Part shown: in pieces, positions 11,250 to 22,473 of the stretch
How positions within the stretch are numbered: the stretch's first letter is position 1
Layout of the letters: the number at the start of each line of letters is the position of its first letter
NCBI RefSeq assembly: GCF_026745355.1
Contig: NC_079209.1
Location: 10,512,535-10,576,534 of the forward strand
Direction: 5' to 3'
From: Beta vulgaris subsp. vulgaris
Lineage: Eukaryota; Streptophyta; Magnoliopsida; Caryophyllales; Amaranthaceae
DNA length: 64,000 nt
The notes under the pieces: model-generated
The model's input: only the letters and a program-made list of their open reading frames with translations
What the model was told of the DNA's origin: nothing
Databases searched by the model: none
Program-made: the position numbers and the translations under genes

Positions 11250-11474
11250 GTCCCTAAATTGGAGTCATGGGTTTCACAATTGTATACCATCAATAAAGCC
11301 TTTTCTTGTGTTTTGTATCTATTTGTTTGAAAATCAATATAAATAATTTAAAGGACAAAGTCGTAATCTGAATCAATCTAGGAATAACAATAAGTTCAAG
11401 ACAAGATAAATAATATCCTAATGATATTCTATCTCCTAACAATATCTCCTAACAAGGACTAATGTGAGAAGACT
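11250..11474 (-). repeat. Second copia LTR fragment, opposite orientation
   Basis: On the minus strand it starts TGTTAGGAGATATTGTTAGG at 11474, a normal copia LTR start, and continues through ATTATTTATCTTGTCTTGAA. This matches 10815-10930 read on the plus strand. The two fragments face each other across about 350 bp of unassigned sequence. Confidence 0.5.
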
Positions 11475-11541
11475 TCTTTATTAGTGAGGATTATTTGGAT
11501 ATAAAGCATAGTTAGGATTATTATAAGCAAACCAACCATAG

Positions 11542-12067
11542 TGTATGGGGGTTGACTAAATTCCATATCGGTCTAACTAGACCCGTACGTATTGTTGTGG
11601 TCACACACGCTTACTACAGAACCGTTGACTTCGTCAAGCCGGTTCAATTAAGATGCCTAGTCGGCATCCCTCTCCGGGCCTTTTAGCAAAGGCTTGGGCC
11701 TGATCCAACTTCCATCTACCATTGCCTACGGGCCTAAAAGATAGAAGTTCAGCATAAGATAAAGGAGTATCTCAAAGGGATATCCTGAGGAATATTCCAA
11801 TAACAACAGAATCCTACTTGGATACGAGCCTCGACGGGCTCCTTATAGATACTCCCCTGATCTGAGTCATGAGGTACGTTGACTTACACAATCATACTCC
11901 ATTTGAGAGCTACCGGTTTTATCCATTACTGACTTAGGCATCGGAGGGGCGTTCCTCGGATCCACCCCCGAGCTAGTTTACGTGTTCTCTCTTGCAGGAT
12001 CTGGAACCGGCTTCATTGACTGAGGACTTACCGGTTCGTACCCTATAACTTGTCCCATACTTGAAGA
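11542..12067 (+). repeat. 5' LTR of Tat element
   Basis: It starts TGTATGGGGG and aligns with 21694-22220 to ...CCCATACT plus six bases. The last bases are GA where the 3' LTR has CA, a terminal mutation. The promoter TATA box is altered: TATAGAT at 11844-11850, against TATAAAT in the 3' LTR. Confidence 0.92.
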
Positions 12068-12087
12068 ATTGGCGCTAGAAGAAGGGA
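12068..12087 (+). promoter_or_regulatory. Primer-binding site of Tat element
   Basis: The sequence immediately after the 5' LTR, starting ATTGGCGCTAGAAG, sits where the tRNA primer anneals. The GGCGCTAGA core occurs in other Tat-like elements. I do not assign the tRNA. Confidence 0.6.
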
Positions 12088-12137
12088 CAAACAATACCTT
12101 GTAGTTTAAGCCATTTCCTGCAAACAAAACAACCCTC

Positions 12138-13405
12138 ATGGATCCTAATCAGCACTTTGGGATGCCGGAAACTGATGAAAACAATGTTCCCCTTAAGAAA
12201 ACTCCCCCAGGATTCTCAACTCCGCTGCCGGCTGTAGGACAAACTCGGTCACCTACTGACAAAGGGAGAAAAACTCCTGAAACTCCTCAGGAGAGTATTT
12301 TTCATACTCTCCAACATATGTACAGGCCAGAACAGCTCAGGAGTGCTGCAGAAGTCTTCTAGGCCATGGCAAGCCACACCCCACCGACCGGTCCACCCGT
12401 CAAGCGACCTTTCAGCAGAGCCCACAGCCCAGTGAGAAAACTTCGTTGACTGGGGAAGAGCCGCCAGGGAGAGCAAGGCCGGAATGACCAGGATCAGGTG
12501 GCCAACTCCAAGACCTCCACGGAGCAGGTGGGGGAGGAAGAAGAAGAGGAAGCTCAGGATACAGAAGTCCAACAACATTCTTCTCATCCCAGGAAGGGAA
12601 ATGAGTATAGGCGACGAGCACCGGTATCCCTGCGGAACTCACCCTTCTCCACTGCTATCCTTCAGGAACCCATGGAGAAGATCAAAATGCCGACATGTAA
12701 GTACGACGGCAAGACCGACCCGGAAGATAATATATCGGCCTACGAGGGACACATGCTGCTGTACGCCGACACTGACTCGGTATGGTGTAAGGTGTTTTCC
12801 TCGACGCTAATTGGGCTAGGCCAGACCTGGTTCAAGAGCATACCACCGGCAATAGTCTTCGACTTCCGCCAGCTCACATCCATGTTTGTTACACACTTTG
12901 TTAGTAACAAGTGCAGGGAGAAGACTACCGGCACACTGATGTCGGTCAAGCAAGGGGAGACGGAAAGACTAAGGGACTATGTAGGGCGTTTCAACGCAGA
13001 AGCTGTCACCATCCCCACTTTGCAGCAGGAAGTTGTCGTCCCAGCGCTCATGATGGGTTTAAAGGAAGGAACTCCCTTCAGAAGCTTCTTAGGTCGTAAG
13101 AAGCTAACAAGCCTAACAGAGGTCTTAGGCAAGGCAAATGACTTCATCTAGGGGGAAGAGTTCGACAAAGCGTCGAATGCTAAAAGGTCGGTACTCGAGG
13201 AGAAGGATAAGAAGAAAGGTCGTAAGGACGATAAGTACCGGAAGGACAAGAAGCCGGACGCCTCCAATAGAAGGGAGGAAAGTAACTCTGTGAAGAAGGG
13301 CCACGAAGGTCGGCCGGACAAATACAACAATTACACTCCTCTCACAAGATCCCAGGCTCAGATATATATGAACTACACAAAGAGGATGATAAGTGGCGGA
13401 GGCCT
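12138..13405 (+). pseudogene. Tat gag polyprotein, N-terminal and capsid region
   Basis: One frame runs from ATG 12138, broken by TAG 12360-12362, TGA 12447-12449 and TAG 13149-13151. The capsid part contains YDGKTDPEDNISAYEGHM and LGQTWFKSIPPA, then LRDYVGRFNAEA, the plant Ty3 retrotrans_gag pattern. Gag proteins assemble the cytoplasmic particle that packages element RNA. A charged Lys/Glu linker follows the third stop. Near 13405 the frame shifts to the next segment. Confidence 0.85.
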
Positions 13406-14417
13406 AGGAAGATGTATTACAAGGGACTGGATAAATCAAAGTGGGGTGAGTTTCACAGGGACTACTGTCACATAACAGAAGACTGTAAAAACCTCAAGGA
13501 CGAGATCGAAGACCTCATCAGAAGAGGCTACTTCACCCAGTACCAAGCGAGGATCGACCGGAAATCTCCATCTAGAGAGGGCGAAAACGGTAACAAGAGG
13601 TCAGTGAAAGATAGAATCACTGAAATCCACGCTATATCTGGAGGACCGACAAGGGGTGGAAGCATACATGGGGACAAAGCTAGACTAAAAGAGGTGAGGC
13701 ACCAAGTGAACTACCACAACACAGGGAAATGGCCGACACCACCGACCATGCCGTTTGTAGCTTTTACATCAGAGGATGCTAAGGGAATTGTGTACCCCCA
13801 TGATGATCCCTTGGTAGTATCTCTGCAGATATCAACTGCAATGGTGCATCGCGTGCTGGTAGATGGAGGAAGCTCTGCCAACATCCTATACAAGGAGACC
13901 TTCGAAAAAATGGGCTTCGACACTGCATGTCTGAAGCCGATCTCGTATCCTATTATCGGTTTCACAGGGGCATCTGTCGTCCCAAAAGGAACCATTAAGC
14001 TGGATGTAAAACTGGGGGAAGGATCTCATTCTACGGACCTGATAGTGGAATTCCTCGTTGTTGACGTCCCGGCAGCGTACAACGCCATCATCGGACGACC
14101 TCTGATTAATGACGCGCAGGCTGTGGTATCCGCCTACCATCTTACAATGGTCTATACCTCCAATGACGGTAACCCTGGGAAACTCAGGGGTTACCAAGAA
14201 TTGGCAAGGGCTTGCTACCTGACCGCCCTCAGACACTCTAATCACAAACGTTGGCTGACACACTACCATCAGAGCGAAAGCGACGAAGGTTGGAGAATAA
14301 GGCCAATAAAGATCTTTCAATGGAGAATTTCAAGGGAAGGCCGGCAGATCATCCGAGACCTAGCCGGAAGGAGAAACGGAGGAAGTTATCCTAGAGCTGG
14401 ACAGGCCGGAAAGGACT
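13406..14417 (+). pseudogene. Tat gag C-terminus and aspartic protease
   Basis: In a new frame, WGEFHRDYCHITEDC with downstream KNLKDEIEDLIRRGYF is the Cys/His segment that closes Tat-type gag. The retropepsin follows: VLVDGGSSANILYKETFEKM has the active-site Asp in a DGGSSA setting, and AYNAIIGRPLIN is the matching C-terminal motif. The enzyme would cut the polyprotein. Coding then drifts out of frame between about 14230 and 14400. Confidence 0.85.
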
Positions 14418-15722
14418 GTGAAGATTGGAGCAGACTTAGCGGAAGAAGTCAAGGTCAATCTAATTACCCTGCTAAGAGGTCACGCCGACATTTTCGCATT
14501 CTCTACAGACGAGATGCCGGGCATTGACCCAGAGTTCATGGTACATTGGTTGATCGTCAATGAGGACGTCAGACCGGTCAAACAGAACAAAAGAAATTTC
14601 TCCAGTGAGAAAAATGCAGCCATTAAAGAGGAGGTGGACAAGCTGCTGGCAGCAGACTTGATTGAGCCCTGCGACTACCCTGAATGGCTGGCAAACGTAG
14701 TCATGGTAAAGAAGGCCAACGGGTCGTGGCGGATGTGCGTCGACTTCACTAATCCTAACAAGGCCTGCTACCCTTTGCCCAGAATAGACCAGATGGTGGA
14801 CTCTACTAGCGGCCACGTCTTACTAAGCTTCATGGACGCTTTCTCTAGTTACCATCAGATCAGCGTGCTAGAATCTGATAGAAACAAGGTGGCCTTTATC
14901 ACGGAAGCAGGAGTCTACGCATACAAAGCCATGCCTTTTGGGCTCAAAAATGCCGGTGCTACCTATCAAAAGCTGGTGGACAAGATTTTCAAGAACCAAA
15001 AGGGCCGGAATGTAGAGGTATACATTGACGACAGTATAGTGAAAAGCCTAACGAAGGGAAAGCACGTCGTTGACTTGGAAGAAACCTTTGCCACGCTCTG
15101 GCAGCGTCAAATGAAGCTGAACCCCAAAAATTGCATGTTCGGGGTGAGATCCGGCAAGTTCCTAGGGTTCATGGTGAGTGAAAGAGGCATAGACGCCAAC
15201 CCCGACAAAGTTAGGGCCATCAGCGACCTCCCGGAACCGAAGAGCATCCGTGACATTCAATAGCTGACAGGAAGGATGGCCGCCCTCACCAGATTTGTCT
15301 CCAAGTCAGCCGAAAAAGCCCTGCCGTTCTTCAAAATGCTTAGGGGTAATAAGAAGTTTGGATGGGGGGATGAGCAGAGACATGCCTTCGAAGAGGTAAA
15401 AGCACACTTCAAAAAGCTACCAACAATAACCCGGCTAGAGCTAGGAGACAAACTGCAGTTGTATGTCTCGGTATCTGAGAAGACGGTAGCGGCGGTGTTA
15501 CTGGTGAACTGGAAAGGGCAGCAGAACCTCATATACTTCGTAAGCCATGTATTAGCTGGAGCAGAGCAGAGATATGAGCTGCTGGAGAAAATGGCATATG
15601 TCGTCTTAATCGCGGCAAGGAAATTGAGGCCGTATTTCAACTCCCATACCGTCCAAGTACTCACTAACCAGCCTTTGGAAAAAGCTCTCCACAAGCTCGA
15701 TACGACCGGTAATGGGCAATAG
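14418..15722 (+). pseudogene. Tat reverse transcriptase and first RNase H
   Basis: The open segment contains EVDKLLAADLIEPCDYPEW, SFMDAFSSYHQI (first catalytic Asp) and EVYIDDSIVKS (the YIDD pair), then a thumb region. TAG at 15261-15263 interrupts at the conserved LTGR position. RNase H/tether sequence (LLVNWKGQQNLIYFVSHVL, RYELLEKMAYVV) follows to 15722, where the frame shifts. It copies element RNA into cDNA. The catalytic residues are kept but the reading frame is not. Confidence 0.88.
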
Positions 15723-16234
15723 AGCTCTCTGAGTTCGACATCGAATACTGGCCTCGCACGGCCATTAAAGCGGAAGCACTGGCCGATTTCATGGTTGAAA
15801 CCATTTACACGGAAACGACTGAGTCCACCGGCATCTGGAAGATAAAGGTAGATGAGTGAGCAACCTAGAGCGGAGCAGGGGCATGAGTAGTGATGACATC
15901 CCCGGAAGGGGAAATCTTTTAGTCCGCCATCAGGTTTGATTTCAAGGCCTCGAATAACGAAGCAGAGTATGGGCCATCCCTGGTCGGACTAGGTCTGAGC
16001 ATTGCGGCTGGCGCCAAGAAGGTCCTAATGGTCACAGACTCGCAGCTGATATCGAGTAAGATCGAAGGAACATATGAGGCCAGAGAGCCGGTAATGCAGA
16101 AATACCTCAGTAGGGTCAAAAGCATGACGACCGAATTGCAGAGCTTCGAGGTCAAGCTGGTACTGCGAACAGAAAACATGGCGGCTGACGCCTTATCAAA
16201 GTTGGCAAGCTCAAGTGTCAATGATAAGAAGTGA
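15723..16234 (+). pseudogene. Second (archaeal-type) RNase H domain of Tat element
   Basis: After the first RNase H comes another: KIKVDE (first Asp), a SGAGA strand, FKASNNEAEYG (Glu), LMVTDSQLISSKIEG (Asp) and ENMAADALSKLAS (last Asp). This duplicate RNase H between RT-RNase H and integrase is known for the Tat lineage. Stops at 15857-15859 and 15866-15868, one in the SGAGA region and one near 15930 break it. A frameshift lies between 16234 and 16369. Confidence 0.8.
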
Positions 16235-16368
16235 AGTGTTATGGTAGAAACCTTGGGGGAGCGGAGCATCGACACTCCCTTATCCACCGTCAACATTGTA
16301 GGCCAGAGTCCAGAGTGGTATAACGACATTTTGGCATATAAACTGACAGGCACTCTCTAGAGGAAAAG

Positions 16369-17549
16369 ATGGTGGCCAAAAAGCTTAAGAGAGACTCATC
16401 CTGGTACTGCATCTTCCAGGGCCAGCTATACAAAAAAGGATTCTCACTCCCACTACTAAAGTGCGCCACGGCCTACGAGGCCATGAAAATAATTGAGGAA
16501 ATTCATGAAGGAGTTTGTGGGAACCATATCGGCGGAAAAGCGTTAGCATTCAAAGCATTAAGAGTAGGTTTCTACTGGCCAAGTATGCTAACGGATGCCC
16601 AGGCGTACGTCAAGAAATGCGATAAATGCTAATGGTTCGCACCAGTGATAAACCAACCGGCAAACAATCTGCAGCCAATCCTGAACCCAATCCCTTTCGC
16701 TTAGTGGGGGATGGATATAATTGGACCTTTCACACCGGCATCCGGGAGAAGGAAGTTCCTAATTGAGGGTATTGACTACTTCACAAAATGGATTGAAGCG
16801 GAACCAACTGCCAAGATAATGACCAATCAGCTGAAGAAGTTCATCTGGCAAAACATCATCACCAAGTTTGGGATTCCTATGGAAATTGTTATGGATCATG
16901 GCATCCAGTTTGATTACGGCCCCATAAGAGACTTCTTGCGGCCATACAGCGTAAAGTTCGCCTACTCGTCGGTTTGCCATCCTCAGAGCAACGGGCAGGT
17001 AGAGGCCGTCAACAAGCAGATCCTCAACGCACTAAAGAAAAGGTTGGATGAGTTGAAAGGAGCCTGAGCAGACATGGTTCCAACTGTGCTGTGGTCCAAT
17101 AGAACCACAGAAAAGGAAGCTACCGGCGAAACTCCCTTCAAAATAGCCTTTGGGGCCGAAGCGGTATTACCAGTAGAAGTAGGCCTGCCCAATTGGCGAA
17201 TATTGAATTATGATCCAGAGTTGAATGGGTAACTGCATAAGGAAGATCTGGACCTTCTACCGGAAGTCAGGCTGGCAGCTGAACTCAAGTCGGCCGCATA
17301 TAAAGACCGGATAAGCAAGGCCTATAACAAGCGAGTACGAAGCCGGCCGATTTCCAAAGGAGACTTCGTACTCAGACGCACAACAGCGACCGGGAAAACA
17401 CATGTGGACGGAAAGCTCACCGCTAATTGGGAGGTCCCTACTTGGTCAAGGAAGAGATCGTACCTGGGTCCTACCAGCTCGAAGACATGTCGGGCAAGTT
17501 GCTGAAGAATAGCTGGAACGCTAGCGTCCTCAAAAGATACTATGTGTAG
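16369..17549 (+). pseudogene. Tat integrase
   Basis: Domains in order: N-terminal zinc-binding region (HEGVCGNHIGGKALAFKALR, then YVKKCDKC), catalytic core with MDIIGPF (Asp), VMDHGIQF (Asp) and NGQVEAVN (Glu), and a C-terminal region ending NASVLKRYYV at stop 17547-17549. Nonsense codons replace residues after CDKC, before the WGMDIIGPF motif (TAG) and after KGA at 17065-17067 (TGA). A frameshift lies near 17432. Integrase would insert the cDNA; the CATAG duplication shows it once worked. Confidence 0.87.
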
Positions 17550-17698
17550 TCAATAAACAGGCATTGTTTTCGGTAGGATTACTCTTTGTTATCATTCTTA
17601 TTTATTATTATAGGCCATAAATCCGGCACAGCCGGGAGGAGCCGTTTTATTTAATAAAATGAGCATCTTCTTCATCAAGTTCCCTAACTATCTGAATG

Positions 17699-18150
17699 TA
17701 CCGGTCATTGACCTTCGTGGATCTACCGGGTAAAATAAATCTGCATTATTAATTAATCAGTCAATGACCTTAGTGGATCTGCTGAATTAGTTAAAGTGCA
17801 TTACCGGTCAACGACCTTCGTGGATCTGCCGGATAAAATAAATCTGCATTGTTAATTAATCAGTCAATGACCTTAGTGGATCTGCTGAATCAGTTAAAGT
17901 GCATTACCGGTCAATGACCTTCGTGGATCTGCCGGATAAAATAAATTTGCATTATTAATTACTCAGTCAATGACCTTATTGTATCTGCTGAATTAGTTAA
18001 AGTGCATTACTGGTCAATGACCTTCGTGGATCTGTCAGATAAAATAAATTGCCATTATTGATTAACCGGTCAATGACCTTCGTGGATCTGCCGGATAGTC
18101 AAAGTGCATCAACATTAAACCAGTCAATGACCTTAGCGGATATACCGGAT
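17699..18150 (+). repeat. ~103-bp tandem repeat between pol and antisense gene
   Basis: Two alternating half-units, one with CCGGTCAATGACCTTCGTGG and one with CAGTCAATGACCTTAGTGG, repeat at about 17700, 17758, 17804, 17861, 17907, 17964, 18010, 18067 and 18121. The full period is about 103 bp (57 + 46). TCAATGACC is constant. It sits downstream of integrase and beyond the 3' end of the antisense gene. Confidence 0.9.
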
Positions 18151-18443
18151 TTGATTAATACAAAAGCAATCAAAATTATGACACAAAAACGATATGGATG
18201 AATGAAAAGTTGCATGTCATTACGTTGTCAAAAGAGGTACAACCTAAGCTACGACAAGAAATACCGGCCACAGGCGACCAGGTTTACATAGAGGTCAGAA
18301 GCTAAGTATCTACTTGGCATGCTCTTCTTCCTCAGAACCGTCAACCACCACCACCTGTTCCTCTATCTTATCAGTACACCGACAGCAGGGTTAGCAATTA
18401 TCTGCTCCTCAGTGTTTGCGGCGGTGGTGACGACCTCCTAACC

Positions 18444-21202
18444 CTAATCCCCATCGAACTCAGCCCGCGGGTCGTCATTGGCAATGTCAGCCTCAGTAAC
18501 GCCGACATCCAAGACCTTGCCCTCCACCGGGAGCTCAAAGTCACCACGACCATGAGCTTCCTCTATCTTCGACCAGTCAAAGTCCAGGAAGTTGTGTTTA
18601 ACACATCTCATGGCCGCAGACCACCCACTGTTATACCGGTTGAGCAAGCGGGAGACGAAGTCCATAGACTTCCGGTACTCCGCCACCGCGTTGCGCTCTC
18701 GGTCAGTGGCCTTGGTGATTTGTTCCCTCAGCAGCTTGATCTCGACGTCTTTATTGGACACTGTCAAGGAGTGCTCCTTCTTGGCGGCCTCCAAGTCCGC
18801 CTTCACCTGGGTCAAGTCAGACTTGACGTTGGTAAGCCTCTTCTCACTCGCCTCCAAGTCCGACTTCTGGTCGGCTAGTTGGTTGGCAGTCAGTTGATGG
18901 GCCTCCAACTCAGTATGATAGGCCCCTTGGAAGTGCCGGTAGAGATCGCAGAGCTCCTTATCGGACTGCGCCGACTAATAGAAAGATAGGAGAGCACACT
19001 TGTCAGCAGCATATTAAGGGCCGAAAGGAAAGATGTATTAAGATAAGCAAAGAAATATACTAACCACGGCCAAATTATGAGCATGAACGACAACAACAGC
19101 CTTAACCTTGTCGACCGGCAGGTCGTACTTCAGTTGCACGCCTTTTAGAAGCCGGTATCCCAGATTCCTGCCTTCGACGGGGCGGTCCAATAGCAGCGAC
19201 TCATCATCCAAGACGTTGAGCTTAGGCTGGAAGAAGGACCCATCCTTAACAGGAGAACGAGTCCATCTTTTTGGACGGCCTCGGGAACCTCTACCTCAGA
19301 GCGTTCCTGATATCCTGGCTTCCTAGGCTTGGCAAAGGCCCGCAGTGCCAGAATCATCGAGGGGAGGGTCAGCTGCTTGTATATGGCCGGTCGTAGCGAA
19401 GAACTGCCGACCTCCGCCACCCGACCCTTCATCAATGGGGGAGAGGCACCGTCGACCTTAACAGTTGGTACGACGGTGGCAGTCTTTGAGGCCCCCATCC
19501 CAGGCTCGGGGACCGGCTCCTTAGCCGGCCTTTTGGGAGGGTTTTTTGATGTGCCCTCAGCTTTCCTCTTCCCCGCGTACTGCTGGCCAGCTTTCCGATG
19601 GATCATGGGCATGTTGTCCCTGTCATCGTCATCGCTGCCGGTCCCCCGACCCGAGCCGCGACCTCCTCTTCCACCATGCCCACCGGTGGGGGTGGGGATA
19701 GAAACAAAGCGGCGATTAGGCTTGGGAGGCATATTGCTGATTGGTTCGTTGTTATGATCTAAGTGTAGTGCCTCCTGGATGAGATGTTATCGACCTGGAA
19801 AAACCACAAACAGAGGAAAGTGTTAACATTACGGTCATAACAATGCATAAGGAAAACATTCAAGACGGCCTACAAAACCCACCATGGGGGTCGGTGGTGT
19901 AGAAACCTAGCGCATAAAGGGCCGAGTTGCCAAGGATATACTGCACATGAGCAGCCAAGTTCGCAGTACCAGAATCCTCTTTTTCCCCTTAAGGGCCGGT
20001 ATGGTCGTTGCAGCAAAGAAGTCATAGGCCTCCATTTCCCGGCCACTCATCCCTCTATCAGGGATATGTTCCATCCCGGACCGAGGATTGGTCCACTGTC
20101 GGCGAAGAGGGAAGTCGGCAGGTACCCTAACCTAGAAAAAACGTTCTCTCTAATGTTTCAAAGATGTGAGTTTGGGGTAGACCGTCAACTTACCCGCCTT
20201 GGTCTATAAGGACATCCAACCACCCCGGCCTTGGGCGTCATCGGCCCGGGATCTCTTTCGCTTCCCTTTACCCTTGACCGAACCGTCCTCTTTGATTCAG
20301 TGGAGTTTGCGGAACAGGTTGAGGGTCTCCGGGAACCCTTTATATCGGATAACCAAAGAATAAGCTATTAGATTTCGCCATCCTAACGGTGTCAACTAGG
20401 CCAGGCAGATGTTTCAGGCCTTAAATATCTTAACAATGAAAGGATCCAGGAGAAAGCGTAGGCCAAAATCTAGCATATGGGGGTAAATTGCTATGTGCCC
20501 GGGAGGGCAATCAGTGATCTTATCCCCTTCAGCTGGCAGTGCTAGCCGGTAATCTTCGAGGAAGGCAAAGTACTCGGGCCCCTTCACGAGGAAGTTGTTT
20601 TCTAAGCATTTCTTCGCCCAGCCGGCATCCACCACCACAGCAGCAGCACTGCCGACTTCATTTGGAGGCATATACCATTCCGCCAGGGCCTCTTCATCAG
20701 AATCGGTCGGTATCTCTTCATCATCGGCCTCCAAAGTAACGGATTCCTCGTCCGACTCCAAAGACCGGCAAACGCTCTCGGCATCCTTCGAATCTACAGA
20801 CGACACGACCTCCTCTATAAGTCCTCGCCTAGTCGAAGCTTCACCTTGTTCTATCAGGTTTACCGGCTTAGAGGTAGAAGGTTGGCTAGGGGCGAATACC
20901 TCGGGAGAGCGTTCCGCTAGGCCTAGCATGGTTCCATATTGTCCGTAGACCGGCACCCCTAAGGCCTGTCCAAGTCCAACTACCGCTCCTAAGGGAGAGG
21001 CTCATAATACCGGTTCGTCATTAGTCCTACCAGAGATACTACAGTCATGCTGGCTTTTGGTCCTAAGTTCCTTGGCAGAGTCTATTACCGGTGAGTTATT
21101 AAGTTCTACGTAACTAGAAGAAGTGCTATCAGAATTTATGTCACTTTCAATCATGATGGAAGGACTTCTAGAAATATTTTGTGAATCTGAATTGGAAGAC
21201 AT
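18444..21202 (-). pseudogene. Antisense gene of Tat element (Transposase_28-like, coiled coil)
   Basis: On the minus strand a Ser-rich start (ATG at 21202) runs into TGA at 21004-21002; the same frame resumes with an acidic region and CPPGHIAIYPHMLDFGLRF near 20500. This resembles the domain called putative gypsy-type transposon, Transposase_28. It decays between 20400 and 19900. An exon at 19745-19065 (NMPPKPNRRF, Gly/Arg-rich, GSDDDDRDN) follows a likely acceptor. A 90-nt intron (donor GT 19064-19063, acceptor AG 18976-18975) joins it to a coiled-coil exon ending at 18444. Such antisense ORFs are known in Tat elements; the function is unknown. Stops make it a pseudogene. Confidence 0.75.
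18975..19064 (-). other. Probable intron in the antisense gene
   Basis: On the minus strand the exon end is ...TTGGCCGTG, the intron begins GTTAGTATAT and ends TTTCTATTAG, and the next exon starts TCGGCGCAGTCC. The intron is AT-rich beside GC-rich exons, and both exons stay open across the junction. RNA evidence is needed. Confidence 0.65.
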
Positions 21203-21430
21203 TATGAATAAGACGGTATGAAAGATGCGGAAAGATTTCGTAGAAATACCTGGAAGCAGGAATGTGAAGAAGGAATGGAGCGATATCCGCGAGTTCGGTA
21301 AAGCCGGAAAGAGAATTCGATCACAACCGTCAAGAATGCAGAAGAGCAGCTTAGAGAGAGAAAGGTCGTTGCGAATGTTAGAGCAAGGGAAAGATTATGA
21401 GAAGTGAAGAATGCAGGTCGCTCGAGGCGT

Positions 21431-21437
21431 ATTTATA
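21431..21437 (-). promoter_or_regulatory. TATA box for the antisense gene
   Basis: TATAAAT on the minus strand, in the context TTTTATAAATACG, lies about 230 bp upstream of the antisense ATG at 21202 and 257 bp inside the element from the 3' LTR. This suggests a dedicated promoter rather than read-through from an LTR. Confidence 0.5.
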
Positions 21438-21681
21438 AAAGAAATCACAGCTGGGATTAGGCGACTCTTCGTCTTCCCATCCTAATCACGCCAGGTGTTA
21501 TTGAATGGTACCCAGCTGTGAAGCAACTTCCTTTAATGAGCTCTGACAGTAGGCGCGGAAATCGAGGTGACGATTGTAATTCCCTGGCAATGCTTCATCT
21601 TCCCACTCCAGTTCAAGTCAGCTTTACCCATGTCGGTCTGCAACCTACTAAGCAAGATACGTCTATGCTAGACATACCGGC

Positions 21682-21693
21682 TTGGGGGCTAGT
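21682..21693 (+). promoter_or_regulatory. Polypurine tract region of Tat element
   Basis: CTTGGGGGCTAGT directly precedes the 3' LTR start at 21694. Its position and G-run fit the plus-strand primer site of Ty3 elements of this group. Confidence 0.6.
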
Positions 21694-22220
21694 TGTATGG
21701 GGGCTGACTAAGTTCCATACTGGTCTAACTAGACCCGTAAGTATTGTTGTGGTCACACACGCTTACTACAGAACCGTTGACTTCGTCATGCCGGTTCAAT
21801 TAGGATGCCTAGCCGGCATCCCTCTCCGGGTGTTTTAGCAAAGGCTTGGGCTTGATCCAACTTCCATCTACCACTGCCTACGGGCCTAAAAGATAGAAGT
21901 TCAGCATAAGATAAAGGAGTATCTCAAAGGGATATCCTGAGGAATATTCCAATAACAACAAAATCCTACTTGGATATGGGCCTCGACGGACTCCTTATAA
22001 ATGCTCCCCTGATCTGAGTCATGAGGTACGTTGACTTACACAATCATGCTCCATTTGAGAGCTACCGGCTTTATCCATTACTGACTTAGGCATCGGAGGG
22101 GTTTTCCTCGGATCCACCCCTGAGGCTAGTTTACGTGTTCTCTCTTGCAGGAACTGGAACTGGCTTCATTGACTGAGGACTTACCGGTTCGTACCCTATA
22201 ACTTGTCCCATACTGGAACA
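21694..22220 (+). repeat. 3' LTR of Tat element
   Basis: It starts TGTATGGGGG and ends CTGGAACA, followed by the duplication CATAG. An intact TATAAAT lies at 21996-22002. It differs from the 5' LTR only by scattered substitutions visible by eye. Confidence 0.93.
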
Positions 22221-22225
22221 CATAG

Positions 22226-22473
22226 TTGGAATCATTACAATCAATTTTCCTAATTCTATCACATTGACTCGATTTACATGCATTAAATTTGTTTATACTA
22301 GTTCTAAAAAGACAAAAAGGTCGCCCCCTGTATCTCTAAAACCCTATTATTCTTCCCTACCCTTTCTTTATCAGTTAGGGTCTGCCATGGATGTTTTCAA
22401 CTATGGTAAACCCTTTTTACCCTTTTATTTTCAATTTTTAGTACCTTTTCTCATTTTGCGTAATAAAATAGTA
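22226..22473. other. Flank without recognised gene
   Basis: Sequence between the Tat element and a MITE. A short open frame (22264-22512) runs into the MITE and is not credible. Confidence 0.5.

Larger units (their letters stand above)
11542..22220 (+). mobile_element. Tat-type Ty3 LTR retrotransposon, complete structure
   Basis: Two ~526-bp LTRs flank 9.6 kb of internal DNA. The element is bordered by the 5-bp duplication CATAG at 11537-11541 and 22221-22225. Order inside: primer-binding site, gag, protease, reverse transcriptase, RNase H, a second RNase H-like domain, integrase, a 103-bp tandem repeat block, an antisense gene, a polypurine tract. An extra RNase H and an antisense ORF are known features of the Tat group (Tat, Retand, Grande, Ogre relatives). 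Many nonsense codons and frameshifts make it non-autonomous. Confidence 0.92.

Noticed and set aside
18552..18897. Plus-strand open frames over the antisense coiled-coil exon
   Set aside because: Shadow frames; the minus-strand reading has a clear coiled coil and splice sites.
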